A DNA stretch of 64,000 nt from Mannheimia cairinae (GTDB lineage: Bacteria > Pseudomonadota > Gammaproteobacteria > Enterobacterales > Pasteurellaceae). The notes under the pieces are model-generated. The model saw only the letters and a list, made by a program, of their open reading frames with translations, searched no databases and had not been told where the DNA came from. Positions 17,622 to 27,571 of the stretch are shown one piece after another; within the stretch, counting starts at the first letter, position 1, and every line of letters starts with the position of its first letter. The DNA is taken from the NCBI RefSeq assembly GCF_028649535.1, contig NZ_JAQSJE010000008.1:140657-204656 (forward strand), read 5' to 3'. The position numbers and the translations under genes were made by a program.

Positions 17622-18259
17622 ACTTTAAACTGATCTAACGAAATAATACGCACTTTATCACTTTCTGCGGTTTGGTGGCTGGTAAAAATAACTAAGCCAC
17701 CTTTTTCACAATGTTGTTCAATATGAGCAATAAGATCTGCCACCCCTTTTTTATCAATGGCAGTAAAAGGCTCATCTAAGATCCAAAGTTTCGCTTGGGT
17801 AAGCCACAATTTAGCCAATGCTACACGACGTTGTTGCCCTGCAGATAAGTGCGAGCAGGGCAAATCTTCTCGCCCTATCAGCGAGACTTTTTCTAACGCT
17901 GCCCAAAGTGCTTCATCATCTTGCGGAAGTTGCTGAATTTTTTGGAAAAAACGTAAATTTTCCCAAGGCGTCAATTCGGGTTTTACACCTGAATGATGTC
18001 CTAAATAAAATAGCTCAGCATAGTATTGTTCCCGTTGCTTTTGAATAGGAATAGCATTCCATAGCACTTCGCCTTCAGCCGCCAATGAAAGCCCGGCTAA
18101 AATACGTAACAGGCTTGTTTTCCCAATACCGTTATGCCCTTCAATCTGTACCCAATCGCCACTTTCAACTGTTAAATTGCACCCTTCAAATAAACGAGTT
18201 TCGCCCCGTTCACAGGCAATATTATTTAATTTAAGTTGATATTGATTTATTTGGTTCAT
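17618..18259 (-). CDS. ccmA: Heme exporter ATP-binding protein CcmA
   Basis: ATPase of the CcmAB complex. A single ABC domain of 213 residues has Walker A GHNGIGKTSLLR, signature LSAGQQRRVALAKL, Walker B LWILDEPFTAID and a switch histidine in IFTSHQTAE. First gene of the ccmABCDEF group on the minus strand. The 130-base gap to hda contains an ACAAGCGGT uptake signal (around 18347) and may carry the operon promoter. Confidence 0.96.
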   Translation of the reverse strand: MNQINQYQLKLNNIACERGETRLFEGCNLTVESGDWVQIEGHNGIGKTSLLRILAGLSLAAEGEVLWNAIPIQKQREQYYAELFYLGHHSGVKPELTPWENLRFFQKIQQLPQDDEALWAALEKVSLIGREDLPCSHLSAGQQRRVALAKLWLTQAKLWILDEPFTAIDKKGVADLIAHIEQHCEKGGLVIFTSHQTAESDKVRIISLDQFKV

Positions 18260-18389
18260 TATAAAAAATAGGTAAAGAATTTTAACTGAAGTGTAACATA
18301 AGAGACTCTATTCACGTAGTAAATAAATTACTCCTTTAGAGGTAACAAGCGGTTAGATTTCTAAAAAGTTTTGCAAATTTTGATAAGAA

Positions 18390-19118
18390 TCAAACCCCTT
18401 GTTTACAAAAAAGCGTTTCTTTAACGAAAGGAATAGTTAGTTTACGCTGAGCCTGAAGCGATGCATGATCTAATTTATCTAAAAAATAAGAGAGATCTTG
18501 CAAGTCTGTACCTAATTTTTTAAGTAAAAATTGTGCAACTTCATCGGGCAACTCAATTCCTTTTTGGTGAGCATTTTGTTGCAAGATATAGCATTTTTGT
18601 TCATCGGTTAAATCTGAAAGCTGATAGACTTCGCCCCAGGTTAAGCGAGAACGTAAATCGGGTAAATTAATTTTTAGTTGGTGAGGTGGACAATCTGCAC
18701 TGATTAAAAGTAAGGTTTTACGCTGTTCATTAAACAAACTTTGCTGTTCACGAATCTGATTAAACAAGTTAAAAATCGCTAATTCCCATTCATCGTTTCC
18801 AGCAATGGCTTGAATATCATCTAAACAAATGACATTTAGTAGCTCTGCATTATCCAATACTAGAGGCGAAAAATAATTGGCTTTTGTTAGTGGAATATAA
18901 CTTGAAGTCAGTTGATTTAGTAGAAAGTAATTACTTACTGCTTTTAATAAATGGCTTTTGCCACTACTTTTCCCCCCCCAAATATAGAAAAACGGCTGTT
19001 GGACATCCGTAAAATTCCGCTTGAGAGACTCAAGTAGCACTTCACTATTTTCTGCATAAAAGTTATCAAACGTCTCTTCATCAATTTGATGAATGGGTAG
19101 AGGTAATTGCAAAAACAT
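18390..19118 (-). CDS. hda: DnaA-related inactivator Hda
   Basis: Hda, bound to the DNA-loaded sliding clamp, stimulates ATP hydrolysis on DnaA and prevents re-initiation of replication. The 242-residue AAA+ protein begins with the clamp-binding motif QLPLP (residues 4-8). Walker A GGKSSGKSHLL (48-58), Walker B VICLDDIQAIAG and sensor regions follow. The ribosome-binding site AAGGA lies only one base from the ATG at 19118, so the real start may be the TTG two codons later (19112), where spacing is better. Confidence 0.93.
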   Translation of the reverse strand: MFLQLPLPIHQIDEETFDNFYAENSEVLLESLKRNFTDVQQPFFYIWGGKSSGKSHLLKAVSNYFLLNQLTSSYIPLTKANYFSPLVLDNAELLNVICLDDIQAIAGNDEWELAIFNLFNQIREQQSLFNEQRKTLLLISADCPPHQLKINLPDLRSRLTWGEVYQLSDLTDEQKCYILQQNAHQKGIELPDEVAQFLLKKLGTDLQDLSYFLDKLDHASLQAQRKLTIPFVKETLFCKQGV

Positions 19119-19276
19119 TCCTTAAATAAGCAACTAGAAACATTTCAAGGATAACGGAAAAGCATTGTTTTGAGAAGTAGAAAATAAGAGATGAATTATT
19201 ATCTAATCGCAGACGATTAAATTTTAACTATTTTTGTAAAATTGAATGAAGTCTAACCTCTTTTGTTAAAAAAAGA

Positions 19277-19304
19277 TTGCAGTTCGCTCAAAAAATTGTA
19301 TATT
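19277..19304 (+). promoter_or_regulatory. Likely dppA promoter
   Basis: TTGCAG (19277-19282) and TATATT (19299-19304) are 16 bases apart, 71 bases before the dppA ATG. The remainder of the 19119-19375 gap is AT-rich, with no frame or clear operator. Confidence 0.5.
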
Positions 19305-19375
19305 CAAAACTTCATACTAAAAAATAGTCATAAACTATAAATAAAAACTGTAAATACAAACCTAAAGGAGTGAAT

Positions 19376-20974
19376 ATGAAACACCTCACCAAACTATCGC
19401 TAATTACTTTAGCTTTAGCGTCAACAACTGCATTAGCAGCACCAAAAACATTTGTTTATTGTATGGAAGCCTCGCCTTCTTTCTTTAATCCACAATTAGG
19501 GACAGACGGTGCAACCTTAGATGCATCAGGGCAAGCAATTTTTAATCGTTTAACCGATTTCAAACCAGGCACAACCGATGTTATCCCAAGCCTTGCTGAA
19601 AAATGGGAAGTTTCTGAAGATGGTAAAACTTATGTATTCCATCTACGTAAAGGTGTTAAATTCCACTCAAATAAAGAGTTTAAACCAACACGTGATTTTA
19701 ATGCAGATGACGTTTTATTCTCTTTTAACCGCCAATTAGATGCAAACCACCCGTATCACAAAGTTTCAGGCGGAAACTATGAATACTTTATCGGTATGGA
19801 TATGCAAAATATCATCGATAAAGTTGAAAAAGTAGATGATTACACTGTTAAAATTAGCTTAAAAGTTCCTAACGCACCGTTTTTAGCAAACCTTGCGATG
19901 GACTTTGCCTCTATTTTATCTGCAGAATATGCAGACAAAATGTTAGCCGCTAAAACACCTGAGAAATTAGATAGTGCCCCTGTTGGTACTGGCCCATTTG
20001 AATTTGTAAGCTACCAAAAAGATTCTGCAATTCGTTACAAAGCATTTGAACAATACTGGCAAGGTAAAGCAGCTATCGATCGCTTAGTATTTGCGATCAC
20101 TCCAGATGCTTCAGTGCGTATCGCAAAATTACAGAAAAATGAGTGCCAAGCAGCACCTTATCCAAACCCAGCTGATTTAGAAGCATTGAAAAAAGATAGC
20201 AACATTACCTTAATGACTAAGCCAGGTTTAAATGTGGGCTACCTAAACTTCAACGTACAAAAAGCACCTTTTGATAATGTTAAAGTTCGCCAAGCATTAA
20301 GCTATGCAATTAATAAAGATGCGATTGTTGAATCGGTATATCAAGGTTCTGGCGAAAAAGCGAAAAACCCAATTCCACCAACAATGTGGAGCTATAACGA
20401 TGATATTCAAGACTATGACTATAATCCAGAAAAAGCAAAAGCATTATTAGCGGAAGCTGGTTTTGCAAACGGTTTTGAAACAGATTTATGGGCAATGCCG
20501 GTTTCTCGTCCATACAACCCAAATGCTCGCCGTATGGCAGAACTTATCCAAGAAGATTGGAAAAAAGTGGGTGTTAATGCCAAAATCGTAAGTTACGAGT
20601 GGGGTGAATACTTAAAACGTATGCGTAATGGTGATCACCAAACCGGTATGATGGGTTGGACTGGCGATAATGGTGACCCAGATAACTTCTTAAATACCTT
20701 ATTAAGCTGTTCTTCTGTTGAGCAAGGTTCTAACTATGCAAAATTCTGTCATAAAGAGTTTGATCAATTAGTTGTTGAAGCTTCTCGTGAAATCGATCAC
20801 GAAAAACGTACTGAGCTTTATAAAAAAGCACAAGTGGTATTTAAAGAGCAAGCTCCTTGGGTAACTATTGCTCACTCAACAACCTATTTCCCTGTTAGAA
20901 AAGAAGTAACAGGTTATAACGTAAGTCCGTTTGGTTTACACAATTTCTACGGTGTAGATCTTACCACTAAATAA
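19376..20974 (+). CDS. dppA: Periplasmic dipeptide-binding protein
   Basis: Solute-binding protein (SBP family 5) of the dipeptide ABC transporter; relatives in Pasteurellaceae also bind heme or glutathione. It has a signal peptide ending in TTALAAPK, then the family signature around LAEKWEVSEDGKTYVFHLRKGVKFH and the C-terminal lobe with NVKVRQALSYAINKD. I use the ATG at 19376 (AAGGAG five bases upstream); the frame is open two codons further to a GTG that overlaps the binding site. First gene of dppABCDF; a terminator hairpin after it should raise its expression over the permease genes. The substrate (dipeptide versus heme) is not decided by sequence alone. Confidence 0.92.
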   Translation: MKHLTKLSLITLALASTTALAAPKTFVYCMEASPSFFNPQLGTDGATLDASGQAIFNRLTDFKPGTTDVIPSLAEKWEVSEDGKTYVFHLRKGVKFHSNKEFKPTRDFNADDVLFSFNRQLDANHPYHKVSGGNYEYFIGMDMQNIIDKVEKVDDYTVKISLKVPNAPFLANLAMDFASILSAEYADKMLAAKTPEKLDSAPVGTGPFEFVSYQKDSAIRYKAFEQYWQGKAAIDRLVFAITPDASVRIAKLQKNECQAAPYPNPADLEALKKDSNITLMTKPGLNVGYLNFNVQKAPFDNVKVRQALSYAINKDAIVESVYQGSGEKAKNPIPPTMWSYNDDIQDYDYNPEKAKALLAEAGFANGFETDLWAMPVSRPYNPNARRMAELIQEDWKKVGVNAKIVSYEWGEYLKRMRNGDHQTGMMGWTGDNGDPDNFLNTLLSCSSVEQGSNYAKFCHKEFDQLVVEASREIDHEKRTELYKKAQVVFKEQAPWVTIAHSTTYFPVRKEVTGYNVSPFGLHNFYGVDLTTK

Positions 20975-20984
20975 TTTTAGGTAG

Positions 20985-21014
20985 GTCGGGCAGCTTTGCC
21001 CGACATTTATTTTT
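20985..21014 (+). terminator. Attenuating hairpin between dppA and dppB
   Basis: GTCGGGCA (20985-20992) pairs perfectly with TGCCCGAC (20997-21004) around GCTT and is followed by ATTTATTTTT. It sits within the dpp operon and likely lets only part of transcription reach dppB. Confidence 0.8.
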
Positions 21015-21090
21015 CTACCTCTTTACAAGCGGTTATTTTTGTGAAAAATTTTGCAATTTACCGCTAATGTTTGCAAATTAAAGATTACCT

Positions 21091-22095
21091 ATGTTTCAAT
21101 TTATTCTTAAACGTTTATTAATGGTTATCCCAACTTTTATTGCGATAACCTTAATTACTTTTGCCCTTGTGCATTTAATCCCCGGAGACCCGATTGAGAT
21201 CCGTATGGGAGAACGTGGGGTCGATCCTGCCGTTCACGCACAAATGATGGCACAACTTGGGTTAGATCTCCCCTTACCTGAACAATATTTCAATTATATT
21301 AAAGGTGTATTACAAGGTGATTTAGGAAACTCATTCCGTAATAATGAGCCTGTTTTAAAAGAGTTTTTTACGCTATTCCCTGCAACGGTTGAATTGGCTT
21401 TCTTCGCATTATTATGGTCTTTAATTTTCGGGATCTTCTTAGGTGTGGTGGCTGCCGTTAAAAAAGAGTCTTGGATTTCACATACTGTAACCACGCTTTC
21501 TTTAACAGGCTACTCAATGCCAATTTTCTGGTGGGGCTTAATCTTAATTATTTATGCCTCCACTCCACTAGGATTACCTGCTTCAGGACGTTTACCGTCT
21601 GAATATTGGATTGAGGCAGAAACCGGCTTTATGCTCATTGATACTTGGAACTCTGATGAGCCAGGTGCATTTTTAGCTGCTATTAAATCCTTAATCTTAC
21701 CTTCTATTGTATTAGGGACTATTCCGCTTGCGGTCATTACTCGTATGACCCGTTCTTCGATGTTAGAAGTATTAGGCGAAGATTATATCCGCACCGCCAA
21801 AGCAAAAGGACTAAACACTAACCGTATCGTGATTGTACACGCTCTGCGTAATGCATTAATTCCAGTGGTAACAGTTGTTGGTTTAATTGTGGGGCAACTA
21901 CTTTCTGGTGCGGTATTAACTGAGAACATCTTCTCTTGGCCGGGAATTGGTAAGTGGATTATCGATGCGATTAATGCTCGTGACTACCCTGTGCTACAAG
22001 GTTCAGTGCTTATTATTGCTACCATCATTATTTTAGTTAATTTAGCAGTAGATTTAATCTACGGCATAGTAAACCCAAGAATTCGTCATTCTTAA
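21091..22095 (+). CDS. dppB: Dipeptide ABC transporter permease DppB
   Basis: Inner-membrane permease of the dipeptide importer. The 334-residue protein starts with the typical MFQFILKRLLMVIPTFIAITLITFALVHLIPGDP region. It carries the EAA loop contacting the ATPases, seen as EDYIRTAKAKGLNTNRIVIVHALRNALIP, and the C-terminal DLIYGIVNPRIR. Normal length. It pairs with dppC downstream, separated by an inverted pair of uptake signals. Confidence 0.95.
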   Translation: MFQFILKRLLMVIPTFIAITLITFALVHLIPGDPIEIRMGERGVDPAVHAQMMAQLGLDLPLPEQYFNYIKGVLQGDLGNSFRNNEPVLKEFFTLFPATVELAFFALLWSLIFGIFLGVVAAVKKESWISHTVTTLSLTGYSMPIFWWGLILIIYASTPLGLPASGRLPSEYWIEAETGFMLIDTWNSDEPGAFLAAIKSLILPSIVLGTIPLAVITRMTRSSMLEVLGEDYIRTAKAKGLNTNRIVIVHALRNALIPVVTVVGLIVGQLLSGAVLTENIFSWPGIGKWIIDAINARDYPVLQGSVLIIATIIILVNLAVDLIYGIVNPRIRHS

Positions 22096-22099
22096 CATA

Positions 22100-22147
22100 A
22101 CAAGCGGTCAGATTTTAGAAAAATTTTACAAAAATATGACCGCTTGT
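22100..22147. terminator. Inverted uptake-signal pair between dppB and dppC
   Basis: ACAAGCGGTCA (22100-22110) and its reverse complement TGACCGCTTGT (22137-22147) form a stem around an AT-rich loop. Paired uptake sequences in this arrangement often act as hairpin terminators. The right arm contains an ATG that creates a false upstream start for dppC. Confidence 0.55.
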
Positions 22148-22186
22148 TTAAGATGGCTTTTGGGCTATTTTTATTTGGAGTGCCTA

Positions 22187-23089
22187 GTGTCTTTAACAAC
22201 GTCTTCAACAACATTATCTGCACCTAAGCCTAAAACACCGCTACAGGAGTTTTGGTATTATTTCTGTCAAAACAGAGGTGCATTAATCGGCTTAGCATTT
22301 ATTGCGGTCGTCTTTTTTGCGTGCGTCTTTGCACAATGGGTTGCCCCGTTTGATCCTATTGAACAGAATCGTAATGCCTTATTACTTCCACCAGTATGGG
22401 CTGAAGGTGGCAATTCTACTCATCTATTAGGTACAGATGATATCGGGCGAGATATTCTTTCTCGTATTATTTACGGGGCAAGATTATCGGTCTTTATCGG
22501 TTTGATTATCGTGTTACTTTCGTGCGTGTTCGGCGTTATTCTTGGCTTAATTGCCGGTTACTATGGTGGTCTGGTCGATATCGTAATTATGCGATTTGTC
22601 GATATTATGCTAGCTATCCCAAGCCTACTTTTAACCATTGGTGTTGTAACTATTCTTGGTCCATCGCTAATGAATGCAGCCATTGCAATTGCTGCGGTTT
22701 CGATTCCAAGCTATGTACGTTTAACTCGTGCCTCAGTCTTAAGTGAAAAAAACCGTGATTATGTAACCGCTTCTCGTGTTGCAGGTGCTGGTGTATTCCG
22801 TTTAATGTTTGTGGTAATTTTGCCTAACTGCTTGGCTCCGCTTATCGTACAAATGACAATGGGAATCTCAAATGCAATTCTTGAACTTGCCGCCCTAGGC
22901 TTCTTAGGCATTGGTGCTCAACCACCAACACCGGAGCTTGGCACAATGCTTGCCGAATCTCGTGGCTTTATGCAATCGGCAAACTGGCTTGTAACCATTC
23001 CGGGGCTTGCGATTTTATCGTTAGTATTAGCCTTTAACTTAATGGGTGATGGCTTACGTGATGCCCTCGATCCAAAACTAAAACAATAA
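22187..23089 (+). CDS. dppC: Dipeptide ABC transporter permease DppC
   Basis: Second permease subunit. From a GTG at 22187 (GGAG six bases upstream) the protein is 300 residues, the size of E. coli DppC. The frame is open to an ATG at 22136, but that extension is read from an uptake-signal sequence and is probably not translated. Motifs: GTDDIGRDILSRIIYGARLS, EAA loop EKNRDYVTASRVAGAGVFRLMFVVILPN, C-terminal NLMGDGLRDALDPK. Dpp operon member, 12 bases before dppD. Confidence 0.93.
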   Translation: MSLTTSSTTLSAPKPKTPLQEFWYYFCQNRGALIGLAFIAVVFFACVFAQWVAPFDPIEQNRNALLLPPVWAEGGNSTHLLGTDDIGRDILSRIIYGARLSVFIGLIIVLLSCVFGVILGLIAGYYGGLVDIVIMRFVDIMLAIPSLLLTIGVVTILGPSLMNAAIAIAAVSIPSYVRLTRASVLSEKNRDYVTASRVAGAGVFRLMFVVILPNCLAPLIVQMTMGISNAILELAALGFLGIGAQPPTPELGTMLAESRGFMQSANWLVTIPGLAILSLVLAFNLMGDGLRDALDPKLKQ

Positions 23090-23101
23090 GGAGAGTAAAC
23101 A

Positions 23102-24103
23102 ATGGCATTATTAACTGTTGATCAACTTTCCGTGCATTTTGGTGATGAAAAAACGCCATTTAAAGCGGTTGATCGAGTCAGCTATGAAATCAACGAAGGC
23201 GAAGTGTTAGGTATTGTGGGAGAATCCGGCTCAGGTAAATCGGTCAGCTCGTTGGCAATTATGGGCTTAATTGACTTCCCCGGTCGAGTAATGGCAGAAA
23301 ATCTGCAATTTAACGGCAATGATTTATTGGCATTAAAACCGAAAGAAAAACAGAAAATTGTTGGGGCGGACGTTTCAATGATTTTCCAAGATGCAATGAC
23401 CAGCCTTAACCCGAGCTATACCGTCGGTTTCCAAATTATGGAAGCCTTAAAGGTGCATCAAGGCGGTTCACGTGCCAGCCGCAAAGCCAGAGCAATTGAG
23501 CTATTAACAATGGTGGGGATTCCTGATCCGGAGTCTCGTTTAGAGGTTTATCCGCATCAGCTTTCTGGTGGAATGAGCCAGCGTGTAATGATCGCAATGG
23601 CGATTGCCTGCAACCCGAAATTATTGATTGCCGACGAACCAACCACGGCATTAGATGTAACTATTCAAGCCCAAATTATCGACTTATTGCTTGAATTGCA
23701 ACGCAAAGAAAATATGGCGTTGATTCTGATCACTCACGATTTAGCATTAGTAGCAGAATCAGCTCATCGCATTATCGTAATGTATGCAGGGCAAGTTGTT
23801 GAAGAAGGTAAAGCAGGAGATATTTTCAGTTCGCCATTACACCCTTATACTCAAGCTTTACTGAAAGCGTTACCGGAATTTGCCGAAGGGAAATCCCGCT
23901 TACAATCGCTACCGGGTGTGGTGCCGGGTAAATATGACCGCCCGCAAGGTTGCTTGCTTAACCCACGTTGTCCGTATGCAACCGACAAATGTCGTGAAGT
24001 TGAGCCAGAATTACGTCAATTAAATGGTCGCCAAGTGAAGTGTCACTCACCATTAAATTTAACTGGCGAACCTATCCCTTTTGAACAACATCTGAGAGGT
24101 TAA
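23102..24103 (+). CDS. dppD: Dipeptide ABC transporter ATP-binding protein DppD
   Basis: One of two ATPases of the dipeptide importer. Walker [13 protein letters not shown]-loop DAMTSLNP, signature [16 protein letters not shown], Walker [13 protein letters not shown] and H-loop LITHDLALV. The C-terminal oligopeptide/dipeptide extension has cysteines in [15 protein letters not shown], a candidate metal or Fe-S site known in relatives. Length 333 is normal. One base separates its stop from dppF. Confidence 0.95.
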   Translation: MALLTVDQLSVHFGDEKTPFKAVDRVSYEINEGEVLGIVGESGSGKSVSSLAIMGLIDFPGRVMAENLQFNGNDLLALKPKEKQKIVGADVSMIFQDAMTSLNPSYTVGFQIMEALKVHQGGSRASRKARAIELLTMVGIPDPESRLEVYPHQLSGGMSQRVMIAMAIACNPKLLIADEPTTALDVTIQAQIIDLLLELQRKENMALILITHDLALVAESAHRIIVMYAGQVVEEGKAGDIFSSPLHPYTQALLKALPEFAEGKSRLQSLPGVVPGKYDRPQGCLLNPRCPYATDKCREVEPELRQLNGRQVKCHSPLNLTGEPIPFEQHLRG

Positions 24104-24104
24104 A

Positions 24105-25118
24105 ATGAGCGATTTGCAAAAAAACAGTGGAAACGTACCGCTTCTCGATGCGATTAACTTAAAAAAATACTACCCTGTTAAAAAGGGAATGTTTGCCAAA
24201 CCGAAAACAGTAAAAGCGGTTGATGGTGTATCATTCAAGCTCGAACGTGGCAAAACCTTAGCCATTGTAGGCGAATCCGGTTGTGGTAAATCAACGTTAG
24301 GGCGAATGCTCACAATGATTGAAAGCCCAACAGAAGGGGAATTATTCTACAACGGGCAGAATTTCTTAGTTGATGATAAAGAAACCACCCAATTACGTCG
24401 TAAGAAAATTCAAATTGTTTTCCAAAATCCTTACAGTTCACTTAACCCTCGTAAAAAGGTGGGCACTATTTTGGAAGAGCCTTTGCTGATCAACACTGAT
24501 TTATCGGCAAAAGAACGTAAAGCCCGTGTATTAGAAATGATGGCGAAAGTCGGTTTAAAACCTGAATTTTATGACCGCTATCCACATATGTTCTCAGGCG
24601 GACAACGTCAGCGTATTGCGATTGCTCGTGGTTTAATGTTGCAACCTGATATAGTGGTTGCCGATGAACCTGTTTCGGCTTTAGACGTTTCGGTACGAGC
24701 TCAAGTGCTAAACTTAATGATGGATTTACAAGAAGAAATGGGGCTTTCTTATGTTTTCATTTCGCACGATTTATCTGTTGTTGAGCACATTGCCGATGAA
24801 GTAATGGTTATGTATTTAGGTCGCTGTGTGGAACAAGGGGATACGAAGACGATTTTTAATAATCCTCGCCACCCTTACACTCAAGCATTGCTTTCCGCAA
24901 CACCACGCTTAAATCCAGAGCAACGTCGTGAGCGAATCAAGCTAAAAGGCGAACTACCAAGCCCATTGAATCCGCCGAAAGGTTGTGCATTCAACGCACG
25001 TTGTCGTTTTGCTACCGATTTATGCCGAGTGAGCCAGCCAGAACTTAAAACGTATGCTGATGGTGCTCGTATAGCGTGTTTTGTGGTAGAAGAAAATACT
25101 CAAGCGGAAACAACATAA
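24105..25118 (+). CDS. dppF: Dipeptide ABC transporter ATP-binding protein DppF
   Basis: Second ATPase of the importer, 337 residues. Walker A GESGCGKSTLGRML, signature FSGGQRQRIAIARGL, Walker B IVVADEPVSALD, H-loop FISHDLSVV, and C-terminal cysteines in GCAFNARCRFATDLC as in DppD. Last gene of dppABCDF, followed by a strong bidirectional hairpin that also serves sohB on the other strand. Confidence 0.95.
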   Translation: MSDLQKNSGNVPLLDAINLKKYYPVKKGMFAKPKTVKAVDGVSFKLERGKTLAIVGESGCGKSTLGRMLTMIESPTEGELFYNGQNFLVDDKETTQLRRKKIQIVFQNPYSSLNPRKKVGTILEEPLLINTDLSAKERKARVLEMMAKVGLKPEFYDRYPHMFSGGQRQRIAIARGLMLQPDIVVADEPVSALDVSVRAQVLNLMMDLQEEMGLSYVFISHDLSVVEHIADEVMVMYLGRCVEQGDTKTIFNNPRHPYTQALLSATPRLNPEQRRERIKLKGELPSPLNPPKGCAFNARCRFATDLCRVSQPELKTYADGARIACFVVEENTQAETT

Positions 25119-25123
25119 TTGAT

Positions 25124-25162
25124 AAAAAGGCTAAACCTAATAAATTTTGGTTTAGCCTTTTT
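25124..25162. terminator. Bidirectional terminator between dppF and sohB
   Basis: AAAAAGGCTAAACC (25124-25137) pairs with GGTTTAGCCTTTTT (25149-25162). A and T tracts flank both sides, so it works for the convergent dppF and sohB transcripts. Confidence 0.88.
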
Positions 25163-25174
25163 AATAGCTTGCAA

Positions 25175-26227
25175 TTACATCATTGTCGAACGACTTTTAT
25201 TTAAAATTTTTGTCAGTAAATTTTCTGCCGATTGTTCTAATTGTGATCCCAAACGTTGAGTGAGTTTTTTCTTCTCTTTATACTTCAATTCTATGACCTC
25301 TTTTTCCTCAATTGCTTTTAAGATTAGATCGTCACTAGTTGAAATTTCATCGACCAAATTTAACTGAATTGCCTGCTGACCAAACCAATGCTCACCTGTC
25401 GCTACTTTTTCAATATCTAATTGTGGGCGGTGTTTTGCAACAAATTGCTTAAATAAAGAGTGAGTTTCTTCTAATTCCTGTTGGAATTTTTGTTTGCCTT
25501 TTTCGGTATTTTCGCCCACTAGAGTTACAGTTCGTTTATATTCGCCTGCTGTCATTACATCAACATCAATATCGTGTTTTTTCAGTAAACGGTGGATATT
25601 CGGCACCTGAGCCACTACCCCAACTGAGCCGATTACCGCAAAAGGAGCGGAGACAATTTTATTTGCCACACAAGCCATCATATAGCCACCACTTGCCGCA
25701 ACTTTATCAACCGCCGCCGTTAAGGGAATATTGCGATCACGTAAACGCTGAAGTTGAGAAGCGGCCAAACCATAGCCGTGAACAACGCCGCCTGGGCTTT
25801 CCAGCTTTAATAAAACCTCATCTTTTTCTGGGTTCGCCAAACTTAATACCGCATCAATCTCTTTGCGTAAACCGCTTACGCTATGAGCCATCATATCGCC
25901 GTTAAAATCTAGCACAAATAAGCGAGCTTTGGCTTCTTGCTCGGCTTCCCCTTCTTTTAAGCGTTTTTTCTCCGCCTTTAATTTTTCTTTTTCAGCTTTT
26001 TTCTCGGCTTTTTCTTTATGTTTTAATTCCGCTTCGGTTAAGAAAAAGCTTGATAATGATTTTTGCTGTTCTTTATATTTTTCCGTTAGATTTTTAATTG
26101 AAACAGAACCTTCTTCCGCCTGTTTTTTCGATTCTAAAATCAACATTACCACAACCGCAATAATGCCAAATACCGTCAATAACTCTAATAAGAAAATACC
26201 ATAATTAAGTAGAACTTCTTTCCACAT
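25175..26227 (-). CDS. sohB: Inner-membrane peptidase SohB (S49 family)
   Basis: A signal-peptide-peptidase-like protease of the inner membrane. The 350-residue protein has an N-terminal helix (about 8-31) and a highly charged Lys/Glu coiled segment (about 65-100). The S49 catalytic domain follows, with the nucleophile Ser179 in AASGGYMMA and the general base Lys231 in TAGEYKRT. The 52-residue spacing of this dyad fits the SppA group. Normal length for SohB. A 43-base gap separates it from lpxB upstream, holding one uptake signal. Confidence 0.93.
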   Translation of the reverse strand: MWKEVLLNYGIFLLELLTVFGIIAVVVMLILESKKQAEEGSVSIKNLTEKYKEQQKSLSSFFLTEAELKHKEKAEKKAEKEKLKAEKKRLKEGEAEQEAKARLFVLDFNGDMMAHSVSGLRKEIDAVLSLANPEKDEVLLKLESPGGVVHGYGLAASQLQRLRDRNIPLTAAVDKVAASGGYMMACVANKIVSAPFAVIGSVGVVAQVPNIHRLLKKHDIDVDVMTAGEYKRTVTLVGENTEKGKQKFQQELEETHSLFKQFVAKHRPQLDIEKVATGEHWFGQQAIQLNLVDEISTSDDLILKAIEEKEVIELKYKEKKKLTQRLGSQLEQSAENLLTKILNKSRSTMM

Positions 26228-26270
26228 ATAACGTCCTTTTGCAAAAAAATAATAAAATATGACCGCTTGT

Positions 26271-27434
26271 TTAAGGCGTATTTAATAAATTGACAACGGC
26301 TTGTGCCGCTTGTTCATCTGCATTGCATTGAATTTCTTGGTGTAAAGCCGTAAATTGTTGTTGCAGTGCTGCTTTCTTTTGTTGGCTTGCTTCATCATCT
26401 GATAAAAACTCGGCTAAATGATTAGCTAAGTTTTCCGGATTACACTCTTCTTGAATAAGCTCTGGCACAAGCGGTTGTTTTGCCAATAAATTTGGCAAAG
26501 AGATGTAATCGGTCTTCACTAATTTTTTAGCCAACCAATAAGTCAGTGGTTTCATTTTATACCCCACCACCATTGGGGATTTACACAACATTGCTTCAAG
26601 AGCAGCCGTACCCGATGCCAATAGCGTACATTCTGCGGCTATCATTACTTGGCGAGCCTTACCTTGCACAATGCGTAATTCTAATTCTGGGGCAATTTGA
26701 GCCTTAATTGCTTCAAATTGTGCGATACGTTTTTGATTAACCATTGGTACTAAAAACTGTAAATCAGGAAAACGCTGTTTTAAGATTTGAGCGGTTCTTA
26801 AAAATGGCTCGGCAAGAAACTGGATTTCACTACCTCGGCTCCCAACCAGAATTGCCATATAACGCTGAGATTCATCAATATTTAAGCTTTGGCACGCTTC
26901 CATTCTATTCGGTTTTAAAGGGATTGCATCCGCCATTGTATGCCCGATAAAACGGCAAGGTACATTAAATCTGTCATAAAACGCTTTTTCAAAGGGTAAA
27001 AATGCTAAAACTAAATTGGTCGCTCTGGCAATTTTAAATACACGTTTTTGTCGCCAAGCCCATACCGAAGGGCTAACATAATGCACCGTTTTAATGCCAT
27101 TTGATTTTAATTTTTCTTCAACCGTTAAATTAAAATCTGGGGCATCAATACCAATGAAAATATCAGGTTTTAACCGAATCATTTCATCAATCACTTGTTT
27201 ACGACGTTTTAATAAGCGAGGGAGATGCTTCACGACCTCAGCAAGCCCCATTACGGAAAGTTCTTCCATATCAAAAAGCGTTTCACACCCTTCTGCCAAC
27301 ATTTGAGGACCTGCAACACCGATAAATCGAGCATTAGGGTAATGTACTTTGAGGGCTTTAATTAAACCTGCCCCCAGAATATCTCCCGAAATTTCACCTG
27401 CAACTAACCCAATAAGAGGGGATTTTTCTGCCAT
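26271..27434 (-). CDS. lpxB: Lipid-A-disaccharide synthase
   Basis: LpxB (GT19) joins UDP-2,3-diacylglucosamine and lipid X to form the lipid A disaccharide at the inner membrane. The 387-residue protein begins with [20 protein letters not shown]. It has the conserved [25 protein letters not shown] and the donor-binding [13 protein letters not shown]. Usually lpxB sits in the lpxD-fabZ-lpxA-lpxB cluster; here it stands apart with sohB. The late acyltransferase gene lpxM is elsewhere in the window. Confidence 0.96.
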   Translation of the reverse strand: MAEKSPLIGLVAGEISGDILGAGLIKALKVHYPNARFIGVAGPQMLAEGCETLFDMEELSVMGLAEVVKHLPRLLKRRKQVIDEMIRLKPDIFIGIDAPDFNLTVEEKLKSNGIKTVHYVSPSVWAWRQKRVFKIARATNLVLAFLPFEKAFYDRFNVPCRFIGHTMADAIPLKPNRMEACQSLNIDESQRYMAILVGSRGSEIQFLAEPFLRTAQILKQRFPDLQFLVPMVNQKRIAQFEAIKAQIAPELELRIVQGKARQVMIAAECTLLASGTAALEAMLCKSPMVVGYKMKPLTYWLAKKLVKTDYISLPNLLAKQPLVPELIQEECNPENLANHLAEFLSDDEASQQKKAALQQQFTALHQEIQCNADEQAAQAVVNLLNTP

Positions 27435-27571
27435 ATCTCACTCTGTAAAAATCAATTATTCAATAACCTTATTATAACGAATCATAATATAAACTAACAA
27501 AAAAATATTGTTTTAATATGTATATTCACATAGACTAGCGACTTCTTTTCTTATTCATATGGAGTGATTTT

